DNA of 64,000 bases from Yersinia aleksiciae (GTDB lineage Bacteria > Pseudomonadota > Gammaproteobacteria > Enterobacterales > Enterobacteriaceae), in contig NZ_CP011975.1 of the NCBI RefSeq assembly GCF_001047675.1, positions 2,830,073 through 2,894,072 on the forward strand, given 5' to 3'. Of this stretch, positions 10,281-20,300 are shown in pieces. The position numbers were made by a program, and so were the translations under genes. Every line of letters starts with the position of its first letter. The first letter of the stretch is position 1. Below the pieces are notes generated by a model, which was not told the DNA's origin, did not search any database, and worked only from the letters and a program-made list of their open reading frames with translations.

Positions 10281-10534
10281 AACTCTTACCTTTGACCCTG
10301 ATTAAGCCCAGAAGCAGATTCCATCATCATCTGATCCCGAGAGAAGCGCTCAGTTTTGCTGATTTTATATCACTTGTCTATGGCGATGCTATAGAGATGG
10401 CGGGGGGCATTTATTTGAAAAATATATCGGCAAATAATTAATCTACAAACTAGCCTTGTGCAAGATGATTATCCGGCGTAATAGTCGCAATGCAGTGATG
10501 CAGCTTGAGGGACGATAACTGGAGGAGCTGAAAA
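10281..10534. other. Noncoding gap between panC and panD
   Basis: Together with the adjoining panC terminator this is about 300 bases without a supported gene. It presumably carries the panD promoter. E. coli has rpnC (a recombination-promoting nuclease-like gene) here; I see no remnant of it. Confidence 0.5.
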
Positions 10535-10575
10535 AGAGATGCGGTGACATCGGCGCGAGACCAATATTCACCGCA
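10535..10575 (-). terminator. Terminator after panC
   Basis: On the minus strand TGCGGTGA (10575-10568) and TCACCGCA (10547-10540) form an 8-bp stem around a 20-base loop, followed by TCTCTTTTT. It lies just past the panC stop. Confidence 0.65.
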
Positions 10576-10581
10576 CCAGAA

Positions 10582-11436
10582 TTAATCGCGCAGATCAACC
10601 CGCTGATTATCAATCAGACGTGCTTTACCCAGCCAGGCTGCCATCAGAATCACCGCTTGTTTGCTCTCTACGGTCAGTGGTTGCAAGGTCTCGGCATCGC
10701 GGATAAACAGCTCATCCGGCGTAAAACCGGCGCTGCGTAACTGCTCAGCGGCGTCTGCCAGTAAATCATCAATCTGCCGTTCACCTAAGGTCAGCTTCTC
10801 GGCCAGTGCCTGCATTATCTTATTGAGCTGTGGCGCAATTTTGCGCTCTTCAGCCGTCAGATACCCATTGCGGGAACTCAGTGCCAGGCCATCTTTAGCG
10901 CGAACAATCGGGACGCCAACAATATTGATGTCATAGCCCATATCCGTCACCATTTTGCGGATCAGCGCTAACTGCTGATAATCTTTTTCGCCAAAGCAAG
11001 CGACATCTGGCTGAACCAAATTGAATAATTTGCTCACGATGGTCGATACGCCACGGAAATGACCGGGGCGGCTGGCGCCTTCCAAAATGGTCGACAGCGC
11101 AGGAACCTCAACGTAGGTCTGGCTTTCCAGCCCTGCGGGATAAATATCATCGGCTGCGGGGGCGAACACCAAATCAACGCCATGGCGGGTCAGCTTCTCG
11201 CAATCTTCCTGCAACGTGCGTGGGTAGTGGGCCAAATCATCCGGGCGCTCAAATTGCAGCGGATTGACAAAAATACTCACCACCACCACATCAGCGCGGG
11301 TTTTGGCATCTTCCACCAAGGTCATATGCCCCTCGTGCAGGTTGCCCATGGTCGGCACCAAGGCAACGCGCTTGCCTTCTTGACGCCAGCGGCGGATTTG
11401 CTGGCGCAATAATGGCAGGGTTTCGATTATCAGCAT
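10582..11436 (-). CDS. panC: Pantothenate synthetase
   Basis: ATP-dependent ligase joining pantoate and beta-alanine. The 284-residue product has the nucleotidyltransferase HxGH motif (NLHEGH, H34 and H37) and the LSSRNGYL loop. The start at ATG 11436 ([14 protein letters not shown]) matches E. coli and has a strong GGAGG five bases upstream; a longer in-frame start at 11460 would run into the adjacent ERIC element. It follows panB, with an ERIC element filling most of the gap. Confidence 0.97.
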   Translation of the reverse strand: MLIIETLPLLRQQIRRWRQEGKRVALVPTMGNLHEGHMTLVEDAKTRADVVVVSIFVNPLQFERPDDLAHYPRTLQEDCEKLTRHGVDLVFAPAADDIYPAGLESQTYVEVPALSTILEGASRPGHFRGVSTIVSKLFNLVQPDVACFGEKDYQQLALIRKMVTDMGYDINIVGVPIVRAKDGLALSSRNGYLTAEERKIAPQLNKIMQALAEKLTLGERQIDDLLADAAEQLRSAGFTPDELFIRDAETLQPLTVESKQAVILMAAWLGKARLIDNQRVDLRD

Positions 11437-11448
11437 TATTTCCTCCGG

Positions 11449-11575
11449 TATACCCGTCATCTTTCAAGTTGCAGGTGTATTGGCTGCACTCGTTCACCCG
11501 AATCAATGACTGATGTAAGCTCATCGGGATGCGTTTACTTGCTGCCTACCTGCGACTCCAAGTTCTTTGGGGATA
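11449..11575 (+). repeat. Full-length ERIC element between panB and panC
   Basis: A 127-base element, the standard ERIC length, running from TATACCCGTCATC to GGGGATA. The core contains ACTGATGTAAGCTCATCGGGAT, matching the ERIC central palindrome. The ends form a TA-flanked terminal inverted repeat. It fills the panB-panC intergenic space and stops about 12 bases before the panC start codon, just upstream of its ribosome binding site. Confidence 0.88.
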
Positions 11576-11591
11576 ATTTTTCAATAATAAT

Positions 11592-12389
11592 TTATTGGAA
11601 TGTGTGCTCTTCGGCAGGGTAGCTGCCACTTTCAACTTCTTGAATATACAGCTTAATGGCAGCGCGAATGTCGCCTACACTTTGCGCTAAGAAGTTTTTG
11701 CTGAATTTTGGGGTATGGCCGCCAGTAATGCCCAGTGCATCATGCATAACCAGAATCTGGCCGTCGGTGACATTTCCCGCGCCAATACCAATCACCGGAA
11801 TAGCCAACTCCTCGGTCACCCGTTTTGCCAACTCCACAGGGACACACTCCAGCACCAATAATTGCGCACCGGCAAGTTCAAGGGCCAACGCATCTTTAAT
11901 GAGCTGATTCGCCGCGACTTCTTCTCGGCCCTGTACTTTGTAGCCACCAAAAATATTGACTGATTGTGGTGTGAGCCCCAAATGGGCGCAAACCGGAACT
12001 GCGCGCTCTACCAGCATGCGAACGGTGTCACACAACCAGCTACCGCCTTCCAGTTTGACCATATTGGCCCCGGCGCGCATCAGCTCTGCGGCGTTAGTGA
12101 ATGTTTGCTCCGGCGTGGCATAACTCATAAACGGCATATCAGCCAATAACAGGCAGTGAGGCGCACCACGGCGCACGGCACGGGTATGGTAAGCCACATC
12201 CGCGACGGTCACCGGTAGCGTTGAGTCGAACCCTTGTAGCGTCATACCGAGCGAATCCCCCACCAGCAGCACCTCAATACCCTGCTCGGCGAATAACTGG
12301 GCAAAACTGGCATCATAGGCCGTCAGTGTGGCGAACTTACGCTTATCTTGTTTCCATTGGCGTAACTGGCTCATGGTGGTGGCTTTCAT
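11592..12389 (-). CDS. panB: 3-methyl-2-oxobutanoate hydroxymethyltransferase
   Basis: First committed enzyme of pantoate synthesis, adding a hydroxymethyl group from methylene-tetrahydrofolate to ketoisovalerate. The 265-residue product shows the expected blocks [21 protein letters not shown] and VIGIGAG. ATG 12389 is preceded by AGGAG. It leads the panB-panC pair. In E. coli a fimbrial cluster (yadC to ecpD region) lies between panB and folK; here only about 90 bases separate them. Confidence 0.97.
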   Translation of the reverse strand: MKATTMSQLRQWKQDKRKFATLTAYDASFAQLFAEQGIEVLLVGDSLGMTLQGFDSTLPVTVADVAYHTRAVRRGAPHCLLLADMPFMSYATPEQTFTNAAELMRAGANMVKLEGGSWLCDTVRMLVERAVPVCAHLGLTPQSVNIFGGYKVQGREEVAANQLIKDALALELAGAQLLVLECVPVELAKRVTEELAIPVIGIGAGNVTDGQILVMHDALGITGGHTPKFSKNFLAQSVGDIRAAIKLYIQEVESGSYPAEEHTFQ

Positions 12390-12479
12390 CGCGCTTTCTC
12401 CTGAAATAGGGTTTTAAAAAGGAAAGGAGATATCAGATAGGAATATGATTTGTAGCAGATTATCAGTGTTTAGCGCAGG

Positions 12480-12959
12480 TTACCAAGGCACCAAACCATT
12501 TTTATCCACTAAACTTAGTCGCGCCGATAAGGCTTCGCCATCGGGGAAAATCAGGTCGGGTGCGATATCGGCCAGCGGGTAGAGCATAAACTCGCGCTCT
12601 TTCAGCCCATAGTGCGGCACCGTCAGACGATCGGTTTTAATCACTTGATCGCCATACAACATAATATCCAGATCCAGAGTCCGTGGCCCCCAGCGCTGCT
12701 CTTTCCTCACCCGTCCCTGATTGCGCTCAATGGCTTGGGTGTGATCCAGCAGTTGCTCCGGTGGCAGCGACGTATCCAGTGCCACCACGGCATTGAGAAA
12801 ATCAGGTTGATCCTGTGGGCCTAAGGGCTTGGTGCGATAAAAAGGCGAACAGGCCACCAACCGGGTGCGCGGCAAATGCTCCAGCGCTTCCAGTGCGGTT
12901 TTAACCTGTTGCAGTGGCATGGCCTGATTACTTCCCAGCGCGATATAGACCCGGATCAT
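12480..12959 (-). CDS. folK: 2-amino-4-hydroxy-6-hydroxymethyldihydropteridine pyrophosphokinase
   Basis: Folate pathway kinase transferring pyrophosphate to 6-hydroxymethyl-dihydropterin. The 159-residue protein (E. coli length) has ALGSN at the N-terminus and the HPPK signature RWGPRTLDLDIMLYG. It starts 8 bases after the pcnB stop, so the two are co-transcribed. Confidence 0.97.
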   Translation of the reverse strand: MIRVYIALGSNQAMPLQQVKTALEALEHLPRTRLVACSPFYRTKPLGPQDQPDFLNAVVALDTSLPPEQLLDHTQAIERNQGRVRKEQRWGPRTLDLDIMLYGDQVIKTDRLTVPHYGLKEREFMLYPLADIAPDLIFPDGEALSARLSLVDKNGLVPW

Positions 12960-12967
12960 GGTGCGAA

Positions 12968-14509
12968 TTATGCCCCTTCTTTACGTGGTAAAGGCTTACG
13001 CGGACGGCGAGGACGAGAGCGGCGTGGCGCCGGATCAGCTCCTAGCGTACTCAGCATATTTTTCTGCTGTAGCGGCGTCGCTTCCTGGAATTCGCTCCAC
13101 CACTGCGTCAACCGCTGCAACTCATGGTTGTTTTCCACTTCCGCCCGTAGCGCGAGCAGATCATAAGCGGCGCGGAATTTCGGATGCTCCATCAACTTGT
13201 GCGCACGTTTACCCTGACGGCGCGACAGGCGCAATTGCAGCAACCAGATGTCCCGTACCAACGAGGTAATGCGCTTTGGAATCGCCAGCGAACGGCACTC
13301 TTCATCCAACACATCGTTCATCGCCAGCGCGAAAGCGTCGTAATACGCCAACCCACTTTCCTGCGTCAGTTTCTGCGCATGTTCGATCAACGGATACCAA
13401 AGCATAGCTGCAAATAAGAACGCGGGGTTGACCCGTTGGTCATTATGCAGACGATGATCGGTATTTTTTAGCACCTGAACCAGAATGCGCTCCATCGGCG
13501 AGTCATGCTGCTCAGTAAAATTACGGGCAATCAGCGGGAATAGTGGCTGGAACAGCTGGTATTCACACAGTTTTAAATAGGTTTTATAGCCATAACCCGA
13601 TTGCAGCAGCTTGAGCGACTCTTCAAACAGACGTGCCGGTGGGATCTCGCGCAGCAATGAGGCCAGACGCGGGATCGGCTCAGCGGTTTCCGGGCTGATG
13701 GTCATATCCAGCTTGGCGGCGAAACGCACCGCGCGCAGCATTCGCACCGGATCTTCACGGTAGCGGGTTTCAGGATCACCAATCAGACGGATAATGCCCT
13801 CTTTCAGATCACGCAAGCCGCCGGTGTAGTCGCGCAGCGCAAAATCTGAAATGCCGTAGTAGAGGCTGTTAATGGTGAAATCGCGGCGTTGGGCGTCATC
13901 TTCGATGGTGCCGAAAATGTTGTCACGTAGCAGCATGCCATTCTGCGCCTGCTGGGAAGAATTTTTATCGCTATCTTCCGCCTGCTGTTGTTCGTGGTGA
14001 CCACGGAAAGTCGCGACTTCAATGATTTCCGGGCCAAACATCACATGGGCCAGACGGAAACGGCGACCCACCAGGCGGCAGTTACGGAATAATTTCCGCA
14101 CCTGTTCAGGAGTCGCGCTAGTGGTGATATCAAAATCTTTTGGTTTCTTGCCCAGCAGCAAGTCGCGAACACCGCCGCCAACCAGATAGGCTTCATAGCC
14201 TGATTTATTCAGGCGATAGAGTACCTTCAGCGCATTATCGCTGATCTCTCTACGGGAAATGTTGTGCTGATCTCGCGGAATAATCGTCATCGGACTCTGT
14301 TCCGAAGCAGGCACCGCATGATTCTTGCGGCCAGTATTTGTTCTGGCAGGCCTTCTCTCTTTGCGGGCCACGTTATCTTCACCGGGCACTTTATCTTTAC
14401 GGGTACTGCTATCACGGGCCGTGTCGTCATGGACAGCCTTGCTATCGCGAGCTGATTTATCATCGCGAATCAGTACCTTACGGCAGAAATTGGCTACTCG
14501 GGTAAAAAT
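12968..14509 (-). CDS. pcnB: Poly(A) polymerase I, ATT start codon
   Basis: Adds 3' poly(A) tails that speed RNA decay. It has the nucleotidyltransferase signature [19 protein letters not shown] with catalytic aspartates, [11 protein letters not shown], and an arginine-rich basic C-terminus. In-frame ATG/GTG starts all leave out the conserved N-terminus. Upstream in frame the sequence reads (I)[12 protein letters not shown], the exact beginning of E. coli PcnB, whose start codon is AUU; here the first codon is ATT at 14509-14507 with GAGGTG about 5 bases upstream. This gives 513 residues. The segment after it (about residues 14-60) is a low-complexity Asp/Arg/Lys-rich linker longer than in E. 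coli. It leads pcnB-folK, after gluQ. Confidence 0.93.
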   Translation of the reverse strand: MFTRVANFCRKVLIRDDKSARDSKAVHDDTARDSSTRKDKVPGEDNVARKERRPARTNTGRKNHAVPASEQSPMTIIPRDQHNISRREISDNALKVLYRLNKSGYEAYLVGGGVRDLLLGKKPKDFDITTSATPEQVRKLFRNCRLVGRRFRLAHVMFGPEIIEVATFRGHHEQQQAEDSDKNSSQQAQNGMLLRDNIFGTIEDDAQRRDFTINSLYYGISDFALRDYTGGLRDLKEGIIRLIGDPETRYREDPVRMLRAVRFAAKLDMTISPETAEPIPRLASLLREIPPARLFEESLKLLQSGYGYKTYLKLCEYQLFQPLFPLIARNFTEQHDSPMERILVQVLKNTDHRLHNDQRVNPAFLFAAMLWYPLIEHAQKLTQESGLAYYDAFALAMNDVLDEECRSLAIPKRITSLVRDIWLLQLRLSRRQGKRAHKLMEHPKFRAAYDLLALRAEVENNHELQRLTQWWSEFQEATPLQQKNMLSTLGADPAPRRSRPRRPRKPLPRKEGA

Positions 14510-14605
14510 GGTACACCTCGATAGTGGCTAATAAATAACAGAACTACAGAAAAACAGCGGCTAATCATAGCTCACCGTGCTTCCTTTGAGAATGCCGTTG
14601 TGTTT

Positions 14606-15553
14606 TCAGTGGCAGTTATCGCCCCCTGAAGTGGCGTTGTAGACGCCTGACGCTGGAATGGTTGTCAACGTCCAGTTTTCGACTGCAAAACGTAATAATA
14701 ACGGTAAATCAAGATCTTGCCAGCATTCCGGCAAGGGTTGACGCAAAAACCTCAGTGCATCGACCAAAACGGGGCGCGGATCGCCGCCCGGCAGCGGTGG
14801 CGCATGGTTTTGTTTGGATAACTTATTACCCTGATGATTCAGCGCCAGTGGCAGATGCAAATAGCTGGGAACCGGTTGCTGCAACTGCTGGTAGAGGGCT
14901 ATCTGGCGCACGGTTGGCTCAATCAAATCTGCCCCGCGCACAATTTCGGTCACCCCCTGAAATGCATCATCAACCACCACAGCCAGATTATAGGCGAACA
15001 GGCCATCTCGGCGGCGAATAATAAAATCTTCTCTCGCCAGCGCGGGCTCAGCATGCAGTTCACCGAGTAATTTATCATAAAAGGCATAAACCGTCTGAGT
15101 CTGTCGCAGACGAATGGCCGCGCCTTTGGCCGGCAAATGGCGCTCACGGCAATAACCGTCGTAGAAGCCGCCAATTTGCTGAATTCGGCTGCGTGTGCAG
15201 GTGCAGTAGTAGCTCAGCCCTTGTTGTTCTAGCCAGTCTAAGGTGGCGCGGTAGGCTTCATGGCGCTGTGATTGGTAGATAACAGGGCCGTCCCAATGGA
15301 GGCCATAATGGTCCAATGTGGCCAAAATACGTGCGGCAGCACCAGGGATTTCACGAGGGGGATCAATATCCTCAATGCGAACCAGCCAGCTCCCACCTTG
15401 AGCGTGGGCTTGCAGGTAACTGCCGAGTGCAGCAATGAGCGAACCGAAATGTAAATCGCCGGATGGAGAGGGCGCAAAACGGCCGACATACTGATTCTGC
15501 TTAGGATCGGGTTGCTGAGAACCAGACGACTGAGTATGGGTATCTTCGGACAT
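14606..15553 (-). CDS. gluQ: Glutamyl-Q tRNA(Asp) synthetase
   Basis: Attaches glutamate to the queuosine base of tRNA(Asp). It resembles the catalytic half of glutamyl-tRNA synthetase: [13 protein letters not shown] replaces the HIGH motif region and KLSKQN replaces KMSKS. The zinc ligands CTCTR and YCRER (residues about 115-135) are present. At 315 residues it is slightly longer than E. coli YadB because of a short polar N-terminal tail. It sits between dksA and pcnB as in E. coli. Its substrate base needs queuosine, whose synthesis genes queE and queD lie later in this window. Confidence 0.95.
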   Translation of the reverse strand: MSEDTHTQSSGSQQPDPKQNQYVGRFAPSPSGDLHFGSLIAALGSYLQAHAQGGSWLVRIEDIDPPREIPGAAARILATLDHYGLHWDGPVIYQSQRHEAYRATLDWLEQQGLSYYCTCTRSRIQQIGGFYDGYCRERHLPAKGAAIRLRQTQTVYAFYDKLLGELHAEPALAREDFIIRRRDGLFAYNLAVVVDDAFQGVTEIVRGADLIEPTVRQIALYQQLQQPVPSYLHLPLALNHQGNKLSKQNHAPPLPGGDPRPVLVDALRFLRQPLPECWQDLDLPLLLRFAVENWTLTTIPASGVYNATSGGDNCH

Positions 15554-15584
15554 AAAAAGGGAAGGGGAGTCCAGCGTGATAAAT

Positions 15585-15612
15585 ACGGTGCCGGAGGTGA
15601 CTCTGGCACCGT
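15585..15612 (-). terminator. Hairpin in the dksA-gluQ gap
   Basis: ACGGTGCC (15585-15592) and GGCACCGT (15605-15612) form a perfect 8-bp stem with a 12-base loop, followed on the minus strand by ATTTATC. It may attenuate dksA read-through into gluQ. Confidence 0.55.
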
Positions 15613-15631
15613 GTTACACGTTATTGCTGTG

Positions 15632-16087
15632 TTAGCCTGCCATCTGCTTTTCGCGGATTTCGGCCAGGGTTTTACAGTCAATGCACAAATCTGCAGTTGG
15701 CCGTGCTTCCAGACGGCGAATGCCGATCTCTACGCCACAAGACTCGCAGAAACCGAAATCGTCATCCTCGACTTTTTTCAGCGTTTTCTCGATCTTTTTG
15801 ATCAGTTTACGCTCACGGTCGCGGTTACGAAGTTCAAGACTAAACTCTTCTTCCTGCGCGGCACGGTCCACCGGATCTGGGAAGTTAGCAGCTTCGTCTT
15901 GCATGTGCGATACAGTACGATCTACTTCATCCCTGAGTTGGTTGCGCCATGCTTCAAGGATCAGCTTGAAGTGCAACAACTGGGCGGCATTCATATACTC
16001 TTCGCCGGGCTTCTCTTGGTACGGCTCTACCCCAGCGATGGCGAGAATGCTCAAGGACGAGGTTTTACGTTTTTGCCCTTCTTGCAT
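15632..16087 (-). CDS. dksA: RNA polymerase-binding transcription factor DksA
   Basis: Binds the RNA polymerase secondary channel and, with ppGpp, mediates the stringent response. The 151-residue product has the coiled-coil tip DPVDRA (the conserved D71/D74/A76) and the zinc finger FCESCG...LCIDC (C114, C117, C135, C138). The start at ATG 16087 ([13 protein letters not shown]) matches E. coli length; a 31-codon in-frame upstream extension is not conserved. relA, which makes ppGpp, is also in this window. Confidence 0.97.
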   Translation of the reverse strand: MQEGQKRKTSSLSILAIAGVEPYQEKPGEEYMNAAQLLHFKLILEAWRNQLRDEVDRTVSHMQDEAANFPDPVDRAAQEEEFSLELRNRDRERKLIKKIEKTLKKVEDDDFGFCESCGVEIGIRRLEARPTADLCIDCKTLAEIREKQMAG

Positions 16088-16273
16088 GATGCTTCTCCTA
16101 CATTCATACGCACTATCGAAATCCCCAAGACGGGGAAAAATCAGGCCGCTATAAATAACAGAAGGAAGGTAGGTTGGCAATTATTCCTGTCGCCTGCTTG
16201 ACAATGGTGTGAAGGAAGGCGTATTTGGCGAGCCGCTCTATCCAATAATTGCTTCTTTATTCAGCGTTCTTGG

Positions 16274-17050
16274 TTACAGCGTTTCATCCAGTAATAACGG
16301 TAAACGGGCATCCAGCGCGATACCGTCAGGCGATAGTTGGAAACCGTAGCAAATAACCTCCACTCCTGCTTGCTGAGCCTGGGCCAGCAATTCTGCATAG
16401 CGATTGTCAATGTGTCGGGCCGCAGCGACTTGTCTGATGCCCGTATGCAATACGGCAAAAAAAAGTACCGCCCGGTGACCGTCGGCAACCATGCTTTGTA
16501 GCTCCCTGAGATGCTTCTGACCCCGCAGGGTGACAGCGTCCGGGAAATACCCACACTGTTGCTGTAATAAGGTAACCGACTTGACTTCAATATAGCAGTT
16601 AGACCTATTTTCTGCCTGCAATAACAAGTCTATACGGCTGTTCTCATCCCCATATTTAATCTCTCTTTTGACAGAAGTGTAACCAGATAATTCAACGATC
16701 TGATTATTATCTATCGCGGCACTCACTAACTCATTGGCACGCATCGTATTTACGCAGATCCAATCACCACTCTGGGTATGAGTCAGCTCCCAACTGTGGG
16801 GATACTTACGTTTCGGATTATCCGAGGTTGAATACCAAACCGTATCCCCAGGTGTGGCACAACCGGTCATCGCTCCGGTATTAGCGCAATGAATGGTTAA
16901 TGATTCTCCGGCGGGCGTCACAATATCAGCTAAAAAGCGTTTATACCGCTGGATAAGTGTGGCCGGTTGTAACTTGGGGTTAAATGACAGTAACTTGGGG
17001 TTAAATGACAGTAACTTGGGTTTAACTGACAGCAGAGGGTTAATTGGCAT
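16274..17050 (-). CDS. sfsA: SfsA family DNA/RNA nuclease
   Basis: Family named for sugar fermentation stimulation in E. coli; structurally related to restriction-type nucleases. It has [39 protein letters not shown] and the putative active-site region SRIDLLL with [10 protein letters not shown]. The start at ATG 17050 has AGGAG five bases upstream and overlaps the thpR end by 11 bases. The N-terminus before [11 protein letters not shown] is unusual: three tandem heptads ([21 protein letters not shown]) encoded by a 21-bp repeat, absent from the E. coli protein. Total 258 residues. Confidence 0.93.
   Translation of the reverse strand: MPINPLLSVKPKLLSFNPKLLSFNPKLQPATLIQRYKRFLADIVTPAGESLTIHCANTGAMTGCATPGDTVWYSTSDNPKRKYPHSWELTHTQSGDWICVNTMRANELVSAAIDNNQIVELSGYTSVKREIKYGDENSRIDLLLQAENRSNCYIEVKSVTLLQQQCGYFPDAVTLRGQKHLRELQSMVADGHRAVLFFAVLHTGIRQVAAARHIDNRYAELLAQAQQAGVEVICYGFQLSPDGIALDARLPLLLDETL
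16969..17031 (-). repeat. 21-bp tandem triplication inside sfsA
   Basis: Three head-to-tail 21-base units start at 16969, 16990 and 17011. The first two are identical and the third differs at a few positions. The length is a multiple of three, so the frame of sfsA is kept; it encodes three heptads near the N-terminus. Confidence 0.95.
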
Positions 17051-17627
17051 CAAATCTCCTTTCACTGCCCGCCAGCGGCCAGCTCTGTACGATGTTATAA
17101 CGGGTACGTCCGCGCGCGAAAACAGATTCGTACAATAAAAAATGGTCCGCCCGGAAGCTTTCATTATGGGTTTTAGCCGGTAACGCGACTGGACGCACCG
17201 CGCCACGCAGCAAGGTCACATGGGGATGAAATGGTAGCGGCGTTTGGTAACACCCACTGCGAGCGGCCTGAGAACGCAGCAATTGCGCTAACTGCAATAA
17301 GCCACGGGGCGGATTTTTGCAGCCGAGCCATATCACGCCAGAACCGGGCCAGTGGCCGATATCATCTAAAGTCACGTTAAAACCTGATTGGCTGATGCGG
17401 CCAGCTTGTTGCTGCAATATTTGCGCTTTGGCGGCACTCACCTCACCGAGAAATGCCAGCGTCAGGTGGAGGTTAGCGGCTGCAATGGGGCGTCCTGCCT
17501 CTGGCGGGAAGTTATCCGCTCGCCACTGCACAATATTTTGCTGGAGGGTCTCTGGCAGCGCCAGCGCGAAGAACAGGCGACGAAGGTGGGTTTCGCGGAC
17601 TCTAGTTTTATCAACGGTATTAATCAT
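17040..17627 (-). CDS. thpR: RNA 2',3'-cyclic phosphodiesterase (2H family)
   Basis: 2H phosphoesterase that opens 2',3'-cyclic phosphates on RNA, first described as a 2'-5' RNA ligase. The two HxTx motifs that define the family are HLTL (about residue 53) and HVTL (about residue 136). The product is 195 residues. Its end overlaps the sfsA start by 11 bases, so the pair is coupled. It is divergent from hrpB. Confidence 0.92.
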   Translation of the reverse strand: MINTVDKTRVRETHLRRLFFALALPETLQQNIVQWRADNFPPEAGRPIAAANLHLTLAFLGEVSAAKAQILQQQAGRISQSGFNVTLDDIGHWPGSGVIWLGCKNPPRGLLQLAQLLRSQAARSGCYQTPLPFHPHVTLLRGAVRPVALPAKTHNESFRADHFLLYESVFARGRTRYNIVQSWPLAGSERRFDAN

Positions 17628-17748
17628 CAGATTGGCATAATCACTCGGCTAAATACGCTATACGGTCATGATGTTACAATGGCTGACGATGAAAGTAGAG
17701 AGCATGGGGAAGAATGTGGTGGTGAGTCAGAGAGAAAGTGATGCAGCG

Positions 17749-20193
17749 ATGGCCGCTTTACCGGTAGGTGAAGTGCTTAGCGAGATATTGTGCGCGTTGC
17801 AAAGCTCACCGCAAGTCTTGCTCCATGCTCCCACCGGTGCAGGGAAATCGACCTGGTTACCGCTGCAAATCCTGAAACATGGCGGATTGTCGGGCCGCAT
17901 TATCATGCTGGAACCCCGACGGCTGGCGGCGAAAAATGTGGCCTACCGACTGGCGCAGCAGTTGGGTGAACAGCCGGGGCAGACGGTGGGTTATCGGATG
18001 CGGGCCGAAAGTAAAAGTGGGCCGGACACCCGTCTGGACGTGGTCACCGAGGGCATCCTAACGCGCATGCTGCAACAAGACGCCGAGCTAACGGGCGTCT
18101 CTTTGGTGATCCTCGATGAGTTTCATGAGCGCAGCTTGCAGGCTGATTTAGCGCTGGCGCTGTTGCTGGATGTGCAGCAGGGGCTACGCGATGATTTGAA
18201 ACTGCTGATTATGTCGGCGACGCTGGATAACCAACGGCTTTCCGCGCTGCTGCCCGCCGCGCCAGCCATTGTCTCCGCGGGTCGCAGCTTCCCGGTCGAG
18301 CGCAGCTACCAACCGCTGTCGAGCCATGAGCGGCTGGAGGAGGGGGTCGCCCATCGGGTGAAGCGCTTACTGAATGAACAATCTGGCTCTTTGTTGCTGT
18401 TTTTACCCGGCGTCGGTGAGATTCATCGGGTGCTGGAGCGCTTGCAGGGTGAGGTCGCCAGCGACACGGATCTCTGCCCGTTGTACGGTGCACTGCCGCT
18501 GAATGAGCAGCAGCGAGCGATTCAACCCGCCCCCGCAGGGCGGCGCAAGGTGGTGCTGGCAACCAATATTGCCGAAACCAGCCTGACTATCGAAGGTATT
18601 CGGCTGGTGGTCGATAGCGGGTTGGAACGGGTAGCGCGCTTTGATGTCAAAAACGGTCTGACGCGGCTGGTGACTCAGCGCATCAGTCAGGCGTCGATGA
18701 TTCAGCGCGCGGGCCGTGCCGGGCGGTTAGAACCGGGGATCTGCTGGCATCTGTTTGCCAAAGAGCAGGCCGAACGGGCGGCGGAATACAGTGAACCGGA
18801 GATCCTGAACAGTGATTTATGCAGCTTGTGGCTAGAGCTGCTGAACTGGGGATGTCAGGACGCGGCGCAGCTCACGTGGCTGGATCAACCGCCATCGGCA
18901 GCGCTGGCTGCCGCGCGCGATTTACTGCAGCGGCTAGGGGCGATCGATGCCTCCGGCCATCTGACCGGTACGGGGCGTGCCATGGCCAATTTGGGCTGCG
19001 AGCCGCGTCTGGCCGCCATGCTCTGTTTTGCCGCCGATCAAAACCCGGATGCATTAGCAACCGCAGCTCTGTTGGCGGCGATTTTGGAAGAGCCACCCCG
19101 CAGCGGTCAGATTGATCTGCACGACTGGCTGAGTCGCCCGCAGCCCCACTGGCAGCGGCGAGCAAGGCAACTGACTCAAAGAATCGGTGCGCGTGTGGGG
19201 GCTGTCGACAGCGATATCGCCGATCAATTATTGGCGCTGGCTTACCCCGATCGCATTGCGCAGCAGCGCGGGCAGGATGGGCGCTACCTGTTAGCGAACG
19301 GAATGGGGGCTGCAATGGCGCAAGATGAGGCGTTGTCACGTGCACCTTGGTTGGTGGCCGCCAGCTTGTTACAAAGCAATAGCGGGCCAGATGCGCGCAT
19401 TTTACTGGCATTGCCCATTGATATCGAAAAGCTGGCGAAACAGCTGCCACGACTGGTGGAAGAGCGGACGGTCGTGGAGTGGGATGAGGCCAAAGGTACG
19501 CTACGAGCTTGGCGACGCTGGCAAATCGGGCGGCTGACCTTACGGGCGCAGCCATTGGCGAAACCGAGTGACGAGGCACTGCAATCGGCGTTGCTAAACT
19601 GGGTACGCGAGCAAGGGCTGCAAGTGCTGAATTGGGATGAGAGTGCTGAACAGCTCCGCACCCGATTGCAATGTGCCAGCCGCTGGTTACCGGAAGAGCA
19701 GTGGCCTGCGGTCGATGACGACACATTATTGGCTCTGCTTGAGCAATGGTTACTGCCGTCGTTATCCGGCGTGCGCGATCTCCGTGGGTTGCGGCAAGTG
19801 AATATTGTGGAGGCATTGACCCGGCTGTTGAACTGGCAGCTACGCCAACGGCTGGATACTGAGCTACCAACTCATTACACTGTGCCCACTGGCAGCCGCC
19901 TGCCAATCCGCTATTATAACGACCGGCCTCCGGTGCTGGCGGTGCGTTTGCAGGAGGTTTTTGGTGAGCAACACAGCCCGATGCTCGCCAGTGGGCGGGT
20001 AGCCGTGGTGCTTGAGCTGCTCTCTCCGGCCCATCGACCATTACAGATTACCGGTGATTTGGCCGCTTTCTGGCAGGGCGCGTATCGAGAAGTGCAAAAA
20101 GAGATGAAGGGGCGCTATCCCAAGCATGTTTGGCCGGATGATCCCGCCAATACTCGCCCGACCCGCAGAACCAAGAAGTATCAGGATAAATAA
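17749..20193 (+). CDS. hrpB: ATP-dependent RNA helicase HrpB
   Basis: DEAH-type superfamily 2 helicase. Walker A APTGAGKST is followed by VTEGILTRM, the DEFH form of the DEAH box (ILDEFHERS), SATLD, and motif VI QRAGRAGR. The start chosen is ATG 17749 (MAALPVGEVL), which lines up with the E. coli N-terminus and gives about 814 residues; the frame is open back to ATG 17668, and the intermediate starts cannot be excluded. The later start also leaves room for a promoter between thpR and hrpB. The function in the cell is unclear. Confidence 0.93.
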   Translation: MAALPVGEVLSEILCALQSSPQVLLHAPTGAGKSTWLPLQILKHGGLSGRIIMLEPRRLAAKNVAYRLAQQLGEQPGQTVGYRMRAESKSGPDTRLDVVTEGILTRMLQQDAELTGVSLVILDEFHERSLQADLALALLLDVQQGLRDDLKLLIMSATLDNQRLSALLPAAPAIVSAGRSFPVERSYQPLSSHERLEEGVAHRVKRLLNEQSGSLLLFLPGVGEIHRVLERLQGEVASDTDLCPLYGALPLNEQQRAIQPAPAGRRKVVLATNIAETSLTIEGIRLVVDSGLERVARFDVKNGLTRLVTQRISQASMIQRAGRAGRLEPGICWHLFAKEQAERAAEYSEPEILNSDLCSLWLELLNWGCQDAAQLTWLDQPPSAALAAARDLLQRLGAIDASGHLTGTGRAMANLGCEPRLAAMLCFAADQNPDALATAALLAAILEEPPRSGQIDLHDWLSRPQPHWQRRARQLTQRIGARVGAVDSDIADQLLALAYPDRIAQQRGQDGRYLLANGMGAAMAQDEALSRAPWLVAASLLQSNSGPDARILLALPIDIEKLAKQLPRLVEERTVVEWDEAKGTLRAWRRWQIGRLTLRAQPLAKPSDEALQSALLNWVREQGLQVLNWDESAEQLRTRLQCASRWLPEEQWPAVDDDTLLALLEQWLLPSLSGVRDLRGLRQVNIVEALTRLLNWQLRQRLDTELPTHYTVPTGSRLPIRYYNDRPPVLAVRLQEVFGEQHSPMLASGRVAVVLELLSPAHRPLQITGDLAAFWQGAYREVQKEMKGRYPKHVWPDDPANTRPTRRTKKYQDK

Positions 20194-20300
20194 TATCCCA
20201 TGGCTAAGAGCCAATAATTTCAGATGTTTCCCCTTTCTATTAGCGAGATTGGGGAACACATTAAGCCGCAATAATCGCCAATGCGCGTGGAGAAAAAGAC

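Noticed and set aside
15512..16201. 229-codon plus-strand open frame
   Set aside because: Opposite dksA and the gluQ start; both are conserved genes with matching lengths.
18872..20041. 389-codon open frame on the minus strand
   Set aside because: It lies wholly opposite hrpB, a well-supported helicase gene, and its product has low-complexity Ala/Pro/Arg content with no domain; an antisense artefact of GC-rich codons.
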